The translations under genes were made by a program, and so were the position numbers. Shown one piece after another: positions 10,211 to 22,005 of a stretch of 64,000 nt of DNA. The notes beneath the pieces were generated by a model. That model had not been told where the DNA came from. It saw only the letters and a list, made by a program, of their open reading frames with translations, and searched no databases. Each line of letters opens with the position of its first letter. Position 1 is the first letter of the stretch. The stretch comes from Drosophila persimilis (lineage: Eukaryota; Arthropoda; Insecta; Diptera; Drosophilidae): the NCBI RefSeq assembly GCF_003286085.1, contig NW_020825324.1, positions 2,108,001 to 2,172,000 of the forward strand. The letters are read 5' to 3'.

Positions 10211-11633
10211 ATGTATGCGAATATACTAATACTGACTTTTGTTATATTGACGACTGCGGAAGTAATTGACTATACGCATAGTGACTATCTATTGCTCAAA
10301 GACGACAGAGACGTTTACACTTATGAAACATACGCTGAACTTTTCCATATTACTAATTTGAGTTTTTATAGAGAGATAATTGATAAAGAATCCAAATATG
10401 TCAACAAATCAATTAATTCAGACGATGAGTGGGAAATATCAATGGACTTAAGTCTATTAAAATTAATGATTTCAGAATTAGTTCCAAAACGGAAAGAAAG
10501 GGGAATAAATGAATTAGGTACCATTTGGAAATGGATAGCAGGCAGCCCTGATCATGACGACTTTTTGAAAATACAAAATAAAGTAAATGAATTAACTGAA
10601 AATAATAATAAACAATTTGTAATAAATTCCAAATTTTTCAAAGAAATTGAATTGCTATCAAATTCATTAAAGAATGTCATCTTCAATGAAGAAACGATAC
10701 TGAGAAAGCATCGTTTAAAATTAATAACTTTTGACCTACTAAATTTAGTTGATACCATAACCCTCTTAAAAGTAAACATTTTCAATACAAAAATTTTAAA
10801 TAAAAACGAAATAGAGGACATTTATAAGCATGAAAAACATAATGTTGAACTGTCTGATCTGTTGGACATTGCAACGGTTAAAATAATTCGAAATGCAGAT
10901 TTAATAATCATTTACATAAAATATCCTCAAATTAAAGATATTTGCAAGTTTTACCATGCAAGAGCCATCTCACAAAATGATGGAATGTTAGTTATAAGTG
11001 AAAAAGTTTGTGAATGTAAGGAGAAATACTATTTAATGAATAATTTTAAAAGTGAAACTTTTAACAATTACGCACAAATAAATTTAAAGAGTACCTGTTT
11101 CACCAATTTACTTAATGGCTTTAAAGCCAACTGCACTAAAAAAAGGGAAAAAAAACAAAGAAATAGACATCATTCAGGATGGTGCCATATTAGTTTCAGG
11201 CAAAAATATCGTAGACAATACTACTTTGTTAGGATCGTATCTCCTTATATTCAACAACACAATTGTAATAAATAATATAAGCCACATAAATGATAAGGGT
11301 AAAATTCTAAAATATATATCGCATCATAGATATAGCGATTTTGAATTAGTTGATTATATACAATCAAATGATAAGCAATTTTCTTTTGATAATGTTAATA
11401 TTTTAAATCCCCTTATAACATTAGGTAATACGGCCTTACCATTAACAACATTATTTTTAATCATTTTGATATTGTTAATGTTATTTTACTTCTGCTATAA
11501 ATTAACCAAATTTGTACTTATTAAATCAATAAGAATACCGTCAGAAGAAATAGTGGAAAGCAACATTCAAATACTGTCAGAAGAAATTAGAGCTCTATCA
11601 GAACTTCAAAATGTATCGGGACGAAACATTTAA
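10211..11633 (+). pseudogene. env: Errantivirus Env, frameshifted in this copy
   Basis: Envelope-like glycoprotein gene. The first frame starts with an ATG and a hydrophobic leader (signal peptide) and runs 10211 to the frame break. It contains a basic cleavage-type site KRKERG (about 10487-10504, residues 93-98) followed by the errantiviral motif LGTIWKWIAG. Past an A7-GGG-A8 tract at about 11137-11155 the homologous coding continues in the +1 frame to 11633, with a membrane-spanning segment (about 11446-11510, LFLIILILLMLF) near the C terminus. The original frame stops at 11275 with an unrelated tail. As written, the protein lacks its membrane anchor. The break could be a real mutation or a sequencing error in the homopolymers. 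Confidence 0.85.
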
Positions 11634-11643
11634 GAATGGGGGG
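11634..11643 (+). other. Polypurine tract
   Basis: GAATGGGGGG sits directly before the 3' LTR, the expected plus-strand primer. Confidence 0.8.
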
Positions 11644-12175
11644 AGTTAACGTACCCAATTCCATTGAGCTCTTATACGAGTTGTAAACAATCTTTGGTTT
11701 TCCAAAACGAAAACAATTTCAATCTTGGGCCTCCGCCTAATTGATTTCTAAGATGTACAATCTCAAGCGCCCCCGCCGCAATCCCATTCTTTGACACTCG
11801 CCTAAATGGAAAACCAATGTTTGCCCACACCCGGCTTCTCATAAACAATCTCACTCCCGGCTTTCTGCAGATCCTGCACTTTAGGCCTTTTACAGTTCTC
11901 TCTTTGGATGACGAAATCTAATACTCGGGATGGCGAAATCAATTGAAATGTTTATAGAAAAACGATTCCCGAAAGGGATCAACGATGCAAAGATCAGAAA
12001 GTTCAAATCAGTCTTGATCCAGCAGCGACACCGCAAAGTCTAGCTAAATATTAAGATCGCGCAATCCCTTGGCCCGGAATTCCTTTGTGACCCTCTACTT
12101 AAATCTATATCAGTGAAGTTCGAAGTAAAATAAAAACTTTTTAAAAACACAATCCGCTACCGCAGTTGTTTAATT
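11644..12175 (+). repeat. 3' LTR
   Basis: Same 532-bp sequence as 4319-4850, no difference seen by eye; poly(A) signal AATAAA at 12129-12134. Followed by TGCA at 12176-12179, matching the base quartet before the 5' LTR. Confidence 0.95.
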
Positions 12176-12399
12176 TGCATACCCGTGCACCATCAATAAT
12201 TGAGTTATCCTCTGAGCGTGTCCTTTTTTGCCGTTCTCTTGCCCATTTTTTTGTCCGACAACATGACAAATTTATCCTAAAGTTAATTTCCTCTCCTCCT
12301 CCTGCTCCTTGTGGCTGCTGACCCCTTTGCCCTGTCTCATGAACTTTGCACTGAGTGTGTGTGTGTCAGTTGGGATGTTCATTTTGTTGATGGTATCCT

Positions 12400-12446
12400 C
12401 TGGGCTGGACTGGGCTGGGCTGGTCTGGTCTGGGCTGGGCTGGGCT
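12400..12446. repeat. Imperfect GGGCT/GGTCT repeat
   Basis: Repeated CTGGGCTGGG and CTGGTCTGGT units. Confidence 0.8.
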
Positions 12447-12549
12447 CCGGCTCTGGTCTCAATTTGTATACCACATTGATGAATATGTATAAATAAATTT
12501 CTATTGATTTTTCATTATTTATATTTAATAATAAATAAAGCACACACCG

Positions 12550-12579
12550 CTCTCGCTCTCGCTCTCGTTCTCGTTCTCC
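12550..12579. repeat. CTCTCG hexanucleotide repeat
   Basis: CTCTCG units followed by degenerate CGTTCT copies. Confidence 0.8.
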
Positions 12580-13004
12580 TGGGAATACGTTGACTCACCT
12601 CAAACCGAAATGGAGTGGTTCGACCACATTGGAGGGTGCTCTTTGTTTTGGGGTATACCCAGCCGACAGTGCCCTGGAATGCTGCTTAGATGCAAGGGAA
12701 TGTATCTCGTAAATGTATCTTTCCCACAGTGCCATTGTATGCTTTTGACAAGAGAACTAAATTCAATTGGCTTTCAGTTGGCGCACCGCCCAAAAAAGTG
12801 TGTGACAAAAATATACAAAATATTCAAAATGTCCGTCCAACACAGAGTGTGTTTTTTTTTTGCGTTGAGCCCAAAGCTGTAGCAACAACAGCAGAAAGAT
12901 TGAAGGAGAAAACAATATTGAAAATTTATTTATAGTAAAATACGCTACAGTGCACCTGTTTGCCGATGCTTTCAACACTTAGCCGAGAGGCTGCCCCTTT
13001 GTAC

Positions 13005-13007
<3 letters not shown>

Positions 13008-13037
<30 letters not shown>

Positions 13038-13060
13038 CTGTGTGTGTGTGTGTGTGTGTA
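13008..13060. repeat. TG microsatellite
   Basis: About 25 TG units with a single TCTG interruption. Confidence 0.95.
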
Positions 13061-14314
13061 CCGAACAGATGTTTGCTGGCGTCGAAAGTGTCTGTGTATC
13101 TGCTTGTGTGTGTGTGTATTGATGGGGTGTAAAAATGATTGAGTGTTTGAACTAAGGTTTTGTGTCGTTGTTGGCGCCATCTCGTCATCAGTGGCAGTGC
13201 CTGTGGCAGCCACAGTGGGAGACTGGCTCATGCCCTAAACCGAAACCGGGTCTCCCCCAATGCTTGTTTAAATGCGAATTGAAAATAACAGCTGGGCAGC
13301 TGAAACGGGATTTGGATACAGCAAATTTTCCGCTGAATGAAAAATTTACATGAAAGTCAGACAAAACACTAAACTTTTGTTAGCATTTTTTGGATAAGGA
13401 TAAGGCAGAAGAATGGCATTTACAGTCAATCAAAATGTTAGACATTGTTGTAGGCTAGACGAGGCCTAGAAGCCCAAGATTAGGTATAGGAATATTCAAA
13501 GTACCCTAGAAACAAATCAGTTGGGGCTCGAAATGGGTTATTTTTTTTTTGTTATAATAATAACAAAATCAGAGTACCCAAACCATAATTACAGCTAAAT
13601 TTAAAAATTGAAAAAAAATGCAATATTTCCGGAAAAAACAGATAAAATTGATAAATATTCCCTATGAAAACTCCAAATGCGGCTCTTGACTCCATAGAGT
13701 AAATTATCTTTTTCTGTTGTCCAGGCTGTGTCCTTGTTGCTGTCTGTCTCCGTCCTTGGTCCGTGTCCTTGGCCATGTCAGAATGAGTGTCCCTCCGACC
13801 CTGCTCCATCTACATTTGCACTTTTTTGAATTGTATTTTTTAAACGTCTTTGACTCGAGGAGCTTCATGTGCTTCTGCACACAGGAAAATTACCATCGAC
13901 AAGCCCTGAAGTTGGGGAGAGCGGAGCGGAGGGCGGTGTCATCAGTTTTCCCTCGAGCCGCCCTCGGGAATGTTTGTTTGTATGCACTTCAATAAAAATT
14001 TAGCATACGCTTCACTTCACTTCACTTGCCACACACACAGACACACCTGGATCGCAGCTCCCCCTGGCGGCAGCTACACGAAAACATTGCTTTGTATCAT
14101 TTCCCGTTGCTCGGAGACAGGTGTGTTGGCATCGGGGTCGGGGTGAGGGATTGGGATTGGGACTGGGACTGGGACCGGCGGGAGGAGCGAAGCATTTTTC
14201 GATTATATATTGCCTTTGGTCGTTTTTGGCTCGTTTTTCAATCTAAATGTCAGCACATACAGGCCATGTGAGTACGAGTATATACTGTGTATGTGTGTCA
14301 AAATGGCTGCCAGC

Positions 14315-14390
14315 CGTGTGTGCGTGATTGTGCGTGCGTGCGTGCGATGTGTGTGTGTTTGTGTGTTTGTGTGTGTGCGAGAGTGCGCGT
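14315..14390. repeat. TG/CGTG-rich microsatellite
   Basis: Compound GTGC, TGTG and TTTG units. Confidence 0.85.
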
Positions 14391-17300
14391 GTCGAGCCAA
14401 ATTACTCGAGTTGAGTGGCGAATTTTAAGAATGAAATAGCCCAAGAAGCAACCGACGCGCTCCAAACAAAACTTTACTCTTGCCCAGCATCCAATGCCCC
14501 ACCCCTGCTGGAAACCAAACCCAGAAACTCTGTATAGTCTGTGCGTGTGCACCAGTGAATTTCCTTCCTAATTTTCTGTGAAAACCTGTCACAATTATCG
14601 TTACGCTATTGTTCATTCTTTTCGGATGCTGTGCAACTGCTGACGCAACGCGTCAAGGATGATATTATAATAAAAAAAACAACAGAAAAACGGAACAACT
14701 CAAGCAAGAGGACGATAGCCTGTAAGGGCTTGACGAATGTAATTAAAATTCAATTTAATTAGTAAATAGTAAGCTACGCTTTAGCTTAGGACCCCTCGAT
14801 TTCGTGAATAAAAAAATGAATCGGAATTGTATCATAAATGTTCATACCTGAAAATAGAGTATACATATATCCTTCAGCTAGAGAAAACACATGGAAGAGC
14901 AGCGGAGTTGAAAATTTCAGAAAACGCGACAAGCTTTCAAGTGAACGGAGAAGAGAGCGACTCAACTTCGGGCCTCCAAAAAGTTGCCTTTTGAAGTGAT
15001 TAAATGAGCGGCAAAGGCCGCGGCTCTATATTCATACCCGGCCCTCAGTCAATATAAATGTAACACAATATATCTTCTTTGTCTCTATTCTTACACCAAC
15101 ACCAAAAGTTTTATCTCGCTGCTTTTCACCAGAGCACGCACATTGCACGAGGAAAAGTGTTTGAGAGAGAGGGCTCCTTAGCCAAAGTTAACATGAAATT
15201 GAACCATATTCGATAATCATTATAATCCACTCTGAACTAATGCTGTCCCTCTGTTTGATGAGACAGTTTTGTGGAAATTTTAATTGTTTTATTATTTGAA
15301 GAAGAATAAACAGGCGTTGTGGCAACTCAGAATTTAAGTACGCTAAGAATCTGTCGGTATGCGGTTTCCATTTCGTCTGTACACGTACTTACTACAGTGA
15401 AAGCTTTCGAGTCGCCCAGCCACTGGGCAATATCTGGAGGATATCAAGTATACGCCACTTGGCAACTTCCTGGGTGCAGCAGTATTCCATTTCGTACTCG
15501 AGCCACCCCCAGGCCCCGCAGGCCTGCTCCCTTGGGTGGGAGCTCGGTCGGAGCCAATCAATTCCCCGCCCATAAGTATGCAATGTTCGATGAAAGTTTT
15601 CAGCAAACAAGCTGCAATTGGATATTTGTTGAGCCCTGATTGTGGCGGTAACTAGCCCTGGTCGTTCATGGGACTGAAAATCAATTGAAGCCATTGTTTT
15701 GTTCCGAGAAGACGACAGAGACTTTCACAGGAACAAAGCAATAACTCCAAACAGTTTTCCTTTCAATTTACCTGCAAATCGATCATTGATTGGCATCATT
15801 TTCTGTCCCCCTCAAACCCGCAAAGTTGCCTGCATTTATCGTATATTTTTAGACAAAATTTGTACCATTTCCAAGACAGGCCACACCTACCCTGTGATAC
15901 CTTTCTCTTTGGCTGGCTGTGTGGAGTGTGGAGTGTGGGAGTGGGCATAAAAAACAAACCGGAAACTTTGAGGCTTAAATTTAAGGAGTCATAATAATAG
16001 CAACAAAAAATTATGAATATATGTACAAAGGTATTAAAACGAATGCGTTAAATTCAGAGCAAAGAACGAAGGAGCCACAGAAACGCCCGGCATGTGAAGA
16101 GATGCGAGTACTCACGGGGAAAGTACAGAACATTTCAGTAGAGTTTTAATGATTTGCAGCTGTTGCCCTCACCCTCTCGTCGTTCAAAAATGTTACACTT
16201 TTCTCTGGCACTGTGCCGCTGCTTTGAGCCGAGGACTTCCACGTAAATCAGCTGAAGTACGAGTATACCAAACAGAAAACTTTTCAATTGCTTCAAAAAG
16301 GGCTTTAAGGCAAAATATTGCCGGTCCAATTTGGTTTGGCACTTGGGAATTTGAGGGGAATTTCGTTTGGCAGTGGAAAGTTTTTTCTTCGTTATTACTT
16401 GAACCCTTTATCGATATATACTATATGTATGCTATGAGCAGCTATTTTCAAGCAGATACAACTTCCTCGAGCCTCTAATATTTCTGTGTCTCTCTCATTC
16501 CCTGTATCCGTATCTGTATCTGCATCTTGGCTATTAGCTAATTGTCAAGTGTTTGAAGGAAGCCACTTAGTGCGCCCATTTAATATGCATTTTCAACCAT
16601 TTTGATGGACATCAAAGCACTTCGGGGCAACTCCAATAATACCAGGCTTAGCAAGATGTTTATCCTTGCTTCCTGCCTGCTTCCTGCTGCCTGCTGCCCC
16701 AGCCACCTTTATTTATATTTATACGGACTGTTATGCGATCCACTCGCCCCGTATTATTTTTCACGCAGTAATTTATTCGCAGACTTTTGATTAATAATAT
16801 CAATGGGAGAGTAGGACCATAAAATTAATTAGTCTTTGGTGCAGGATAAATGCATATGCATTTCAATTAAATTTTTAAGCGCCTGCTCGATGTGGAAATA
16901 TATGAAAATGGCACGTTTTGCGTACATATTCGATGTTAAAAATGAAAGTGTTCATCAATAAATAATATGTAGATTTTCCATGATTCCTCGCACCCTCGTC
17001 CCCCACTCTCCCTCCCACTGACAAAGTTTCAAAGTAATTTCCTTTCTTCGCCTCCGTTTTGCTGGTTTATTTTTTATTTCTTTCTTATTTTTTGATTGCT
17101 GGGCCTAGCGGCTGTTGACCTGCTCTTCCATCCACAAGTACCCCACCCCGTGCCCCCTCATGGAGTCAGAAAAGCCACAGAAAGCCAAGGCGAAACAGGT
17201 AACAAAGCACATTACCAGAGAGGACGACAACAGCAAAAAGGAAAATTGGAAGGAAAAGTTTGTGGAAAAAGGAAATTCAAGTCACGACATTTGCACCTGG

Positions 17301-17831
17301 AGGGCGAATGGCGTTTAAAATTCAGCAAAAAAGCTCATGAAATTCCAGGTAACTGGCTGCCCAAAAACCGTTCCCAAGCCCAAAAAAATCCCCGTAGTAT
17401 ACAGTGCATATCATCACCATAATAGTCTCTGGCCTCAGCCATTGACTGGACTTGGTGATTGATTTGCTCTGGCTATGATTGTGTGTAAATCAAATGAAAT
17501 CATCGTTTCTGGACAACAATGCAGTGGCTAGTCTTATAGAAGACCCCCCTCTGGAAGTACGACTATCATACGGGCATTGGCCAGTCAAAAAGGTCTCGGT
17601 TCAATTCCTTTGAGTTGGGAAATTCTTTTCGCTCATTTTCTGTCCTACTTCCTCTCCTCTTTTGGCCATTGTTGCTGTTCTCCTGCGGCATCTCTCTCCA
17701 TCTTGCAAATGAAAGGTGACGCCGTATATTTAAATTTTGAATGAATAGTTGAAGCCTCGCCAGGGTGCGAGGGATGTACGAAGGGGGGCGTACGAAGTCT
17801 AGAATCGTCAGTGCCCTTTTCCATCATCGTC

Positions 17832-17871
17832 CTGCCGCTGCCGCTGCCGCTGCTGCTGCTGCTGTTGTTGT
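17832..17871. repeat. CTGCCG/CTG trinucleotide tract
   Basis: CTGCCG units pass into CTG and then TTG units. Confidence 0.85.
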
Positions 17872-18263
17872 CGCCTTTACCTTTAGCGTCGTCCTGGCAT
17901 TATATCCTGGCCCATGCTCCGTCAGTTTTTATTAAAAAACTCATTATATCTCGCTCAGCAGGACGATGCGGTCTATAACGGGGAGCCTGGGCGGGCGGGA
18001 GTAGGGGCGGGAGTGGAAAGGAAGCGCGACGTTTACATTTATTTAAGAATTTTCGCAATAATCATAAATAACACTGTGCTACAGTGGAGCCTGCGAAAGG
18101 AGTCTAGCCACTTCCCTCGACTGCCCTACATGTATGTATATTTTGAGGTTTTGAAGAACTATTCTGCTGGGTTCTGAAGATACACGCACCATCAGAGTGT
18201 TTCGCAAATTCTACAGACTTTCAAATCATTGCTGCTCCCTGAAAACGTAGGTTGTAGCTTTGG

Positions 18264-18547
18264 ATGAGTAGATCACTGTCTCATGCTTCGAACTTGCAAT
18301 TTGCCCCAAGAATCTTGTGTAAAAATTCAGCAAAGGCGTGGATATCCACAAAAATGAATCGATTGAAGATATAATTGTACAACCTTTCGCAGGATTTCAG
18401 ATTCGCGGCGATAGAGTGGATATACCCGAAGATATAGGGATCGCAATTGGGCCTGTAAACTTTTCTCCTAAGGGAAAGATGTGCCGGGCCCTAATGGATA
18501 AATTCTGCATAGTTTACGGGAAATCAAGTCTGTCCGGAAACTTTTAA
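18264..18547 (+). pseudogene. Possible frameshifted small gene, unknown
   Basis: An ATG at 18264 opens a short frame with a Ser/Arg/Leu-rich start resembling an organelle-targeting leader, closing near 18370. A second coding-like frame, shifted by -1, is open from about 18320 to TAA at 18545-18547 and contains a segment with balanced acidic, glycine and hydrophobic residues (IVQPFAGFQIRGDRVDIPED). The two overlap around 18330-18370, as expected for a single-base indel or a mis-seen intron. I do not recognise either half. It may be a decayed retrocopy or coincidence. Confidence 0.25.
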
Positions 18548-19254
18548 AGAAAAAAAGCACCACAGACACCCAGGACGGGATTAATAAAGATATTTCTCAA
18601 TTATTAATAGTGGCTTTTATTTCCCTTCATTGGTGGCGGCGCTTCCCCATTTCCCCTTCTGTCTTGGCGGACATTCATTTCCCTTCTGAGTGCCAGAAAC
18701 GTTTTTCTCAATTGAACTTTATGTGGCTCTGTGGGCACCTGTTCTGGCCATCGCCATCTCTTAGGGGGCATTGACAGATGCAGCCTCGATTGCTTCTGGA
18801 TATCCCACATTTAATTTTCTCGTTCTGTGGGAGTGGGACTGCCGTCCCTTTGTTATCTGCAAACTTTTCGAATTTCAACCTCCAACTTCTCCATCGTTCA
18901 ACTCTTGTTCTTTCTTCGATTTCCTCTTATCGAGTATTTTCCTTGCTCCTCTCCTCCCATTTGCGATGCGCTCAGCTGTGGCTCAACAAATTTGGCATCC
19001 TTTTCTTTTCCACGAAAGTGGACTCCTGAACCGAATGAAAACTATTTAGCGACACAATCCCTTCTGTTTTCTATTCCCAACTAACCTCACAGCAAAAAAT
19101 GTAGATATTCTTCATTTGTGAAGAGTAAAAATAGAGAGATATCTATCTTCCGTTTGATATCTATGTATGTCCGCCCGGCAACGAAATACCATCTCCCTCA
19201 CTGCACCAGGTGGCGCCAGTAGGCGAGTAATGGAGAAAGATCGAGTGCGTGGCG

Positions 19255-19375
19255 GAGAGTTATCTTCATTCTGGCTATACTAATTATCCGATCTGATTCA
19301 GATTCGGCTATATGGTTGATGGGATTATCTTCAAATTTGTGGACACCTTAGTTTTTTGCCCTATGACACAGTTAT
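19255..19375. mobile_element. Fragment related to the 716-1418 repeat
   Basis: TCCGATCTGATTCAGATTCGG followed at matching distance by TCTTCAA...TGTGGA parallels 878-970 of the first repeat (TCCGATCTGATCCAGATTC, then TATCTTCAATATTGTGGA). The rest of the element is not recognisable here. Confidence 0.5.
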
Positions 19376-20683
19376 ACACCTATCTATACATATAGTCTGT
19401 TTGTTACATTATTCTGCATACCGCTGTACCAATTGAGTACCGTGAATAAAAACGGTGGAAGGACTGCGGACTGCGGGTGCGTGTGTGTAGCCCTTTCACA
19501 GGAAAGGAGAAAACTAGTTAATAAACTATCGCATCGCACCATGCCACAAAACCGCTGGCTGCTCCTGCCAACTGTTGAGAAATTTTCGTACCCTTGCAAC
19601 GAGGAAAACATAGATTTTTCTATCCACACTCTGCACTGTGGATTGTCTGCAGGAAATTACTTTCAGCACATCTCAGAAATCACAGGAATCACTCATGAAA
19701 AGCTAGGAATTAGCCGCCTAATAGAACTCTAATGAATTCCGGGTCTGTAGTGGGATGATCATTATTTTTTCGAGTGCCTTGACAACATTTAAGTGGGTGT
19801 CGAGCAAGGGTATATACGATTCGGCCCGTTGAGCCAAGAGTTGATGCATTTTTTTTTTCCTATTGGATTCCGCTTTTAACTTTCTCCCATTCCATCCCTC
19901 CAACGCTGTCCTTCCACGCTATCCTTTGGTCAGGCATTGAAAGGCTGCGAACAGTTTGAACGCCATTTGGCAGTAGATTTGTTCGCTGGCTCGTGGAAGC
20001 GAAGGGTGGAGGCACTTTAAGCCAAACAAATAGTTTTTATTCTCTTGGTATTTAATTGCTTCGCCTTAAAGGATTAACCGTAGATCGCTTTTTTAATAGA
20101 GTTCTAGATTTGAGGTAAGATGAATTAGCTTTCAAGTTTCTAAAAATTAGAAATAAATTGCACCTGCATATTGGAATCGTCTATAGCGAGTCCTTTTTGC
20201 TCTCAATGCTATGCTCCTTTCGCCGTTCTTTTGTTAATTTGAAATATCAGAGAAGCATTCAATGCTGCAGAGAAAACGACAGGGCGAAAGGGATTGGGCA
20301 AGGGCAAGTGCAAGGGCAAGGGGAAAGAGAAAGTAAAGGAAAAGTGGAGGAGGAAAATATCTGGTGCCTCTATTGAAACTCTCGGCATGCGAACACTGTC
20401 AACACATCTCTAGCGTTGCAGTTGTACGCAATGTTGCAAGTGAAATGGTGTTTTCCCCCCTTATCTCTTGTCACTTGTCCCCTGCCCTGCCACTTCTACT
20501 CTCCTCCTCTGGCCGTCAGCCCGTGGGGGGACTCTGGAAATCGCTTAAGCACGCAATCCTGACAGGCACGCATCGCTTTTTTTGTTGGCTGTCATTGCCA
20601 ACGCATTTTGAGCTAGAGTTCTGTCTAGTATAATCACTGCATAAAAGGCTTTTGAAGATGCTCAAGTCTACATCTAAGCGGAA

Positions 20684-20705
20684 TGAGAGAGAGAGAGAGA
20701 GAGAG
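20684..20705. repeat. GA microsatellite
   Basis: Eleven GA units. Confidence 0.9.
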
Positions 20706-21823
20706 TAAGGACTGGAGAGGCGGAGGACGATGGATGTGGCTCAAGGGAATGGACTCAAAAACGATGCAGAAAAGCATTCACTACTAAAGTCCAATTTTAA
20801 AGCTAGTCTTCAGATCAATATGAACAGAGTTTAAAAGGAATTTTGGGTTTTTTAAACCAAAGAATTTAGTGAAAATCCTAATCATAAAAATGCAAATATT
20901 TTAATCTAAAATGATTGGGAAATTCCAAAAATCTGGAATTACCCTCAAAATAAGCTCGCCGTATAGTCCTTATAAAAAAAAAGAAATCAAAATTGTGTTC
21001 AATAAAAGTGGATTCAGCCCCAATACGCACTTTACGACAGAATAGCGATTTCTGTGCCATAAAAGAGGCGAAACGAATCCAAATTCAAACGAGGCACGTT
21101 CCGCATTCAAAATCTGGATTTTCGAAAAATTTGACTGAATATAAAACGAATTTTTTAAGTACGAAAATCAAGGAAGGCAAAATTTCTCAACTGATAAAAA
21201 TAAAGAAGAAATTATGAAGGTTGTCTCTTCCAAATTGGATAGGACAAAAGCATTTGGAAATACAATTTGTCTTAGGAATATACATAGATATATGTTATTC
21301 AAAGTAATATCATTTAAAATAACCCTATGGCCTCTCAAAGTATTCTCCAGGATGATGGAGATTGCCTGCCACTGTGTGTCGAGATGTTTTTATTGTGCGT
21401 TGACTTGGACTATCTGAGATCGGAGTAATAGATCTAATAGATCCACAATAGATTAAAATATTGTAGTTGTAGCTGTATTTCAAGAAGACTGCGGGAGAAT
21501 TTGGTTGTCTATGTTTTTTTGGGGGGTATAGAAGATTTAAAATGCTTCTGAAATACACAGGAAACTTCGCCGGCTTGGTCTGTTTGTCGGTGGCGTAGAA
21601 TATAGGATCAAACGTGGTAGATGGTAAGATCTTGGATGGCATTGTTGAGATTGTTTCATGTTTCCGCTGTCCCCGGGAATAATCGCCTCTTTGACCGCAT
21701 TGTCCACGATATTGATATCTTCAATCTGGCCAGGTGGTAGCGACAATATCTACGTGGCTTTTAGAATCTTTGGCATTTGCTGTGGAAGCTATCTCTGTTT
21801 CTGGGACGGCCTCTAGTCCTGCC

Positions 21824-22005
21824 TCATATCTGCCAGGTGCTCTTCTTTGTGGAAACACAAGGCCCGTTGGGCGATTTATGCTTTATGCAATTGTTCCGTG
21901 ATGCGGCAGTAGCTTCGCAGCTGTTCGTTCTCGTAGCGATGTCATCGGGATTCGGGGTCGTCCGAAGCTGACCGGAGGCGAAGGCTTCTATCAAGCAAAG
22001 CTCTG
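21824..22005 (-). mobile_element. Possible decayed BEL/Pao pol remnant
   Basis: The minus-strand frame contains NPDDIATR followed after about 20 residues by NGP and then STW. In BEL/Pao retrotransposons the RNase H-integrase linker carries NPAD(I/L)A(S/T)R followed by W-GP and STWP, so the pattern fits a worn copy. Flanking minus-strand frames are broken by stops. No LTRs were seen. The match is short and could be fortuitous. Confidence 0.3.

Larger units (their letters stand above)
4315..12179 (+). mobile_element. Full-length errantivirus (Ty3/Gypsy LTR retrotransposon with env)
   Basis: The element runs 4319-12175 (7857 bp) and is flanked by the 4-bp direct repeat TGCA (4315-4318 and 12176-12179), the target-site duplication. 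It has two 532-bp LTRs, a primer-binding site, gag, pol (protease, reverse transcriptase, RNase H, integrase), env, and a purine-rich tract before the 3' LTR. Gene order with protease-RT-RH-IN plus a third gene carrying the errantiviral WKWIAG motif places it in the gypsy/17.6/ZAM-type errantiviruses of insects. The two LTRs look identical over their whole length, implying a recent insertion. Breaks are confined to homopolymer-rich spots at the gag-pol junction and in env. I could not assign it to a named family by eye. Confidence 0.95.
12180..18263. other. Non-coding, microsatellite-rich DNA
   Basis: No frame with family resemblance. Simple repeats: GGGCT/GGTCT tract 12400-12446, CTCTCG 12550-12579, TG 13008-13060, GGGACT 14148-14177, TG/CG 14315-14390, CTG/CTGCCG 17832-17871. 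Open frames in the TG tracts are artefacts of the repeat. The interval may be an intron or intergenic. Confidence 0.5.
18548..21823. other. Non-coding interval
   Basis: No supported gene. Contains a relative of the 716-1418 repeat at about 19255-19375 and a GA microsatellite at 20684-20705. A poly-T tract is at 19851-19858. Confidence 0.5.

Noticed and set aside
12926..13231. Open frames across TG/CA microsatellites, also at 14203-14400, 26357-26584 and 62723-63028
   Set aside because: Long frames are a by-product of dinucleotide repeats lacking stop codons.
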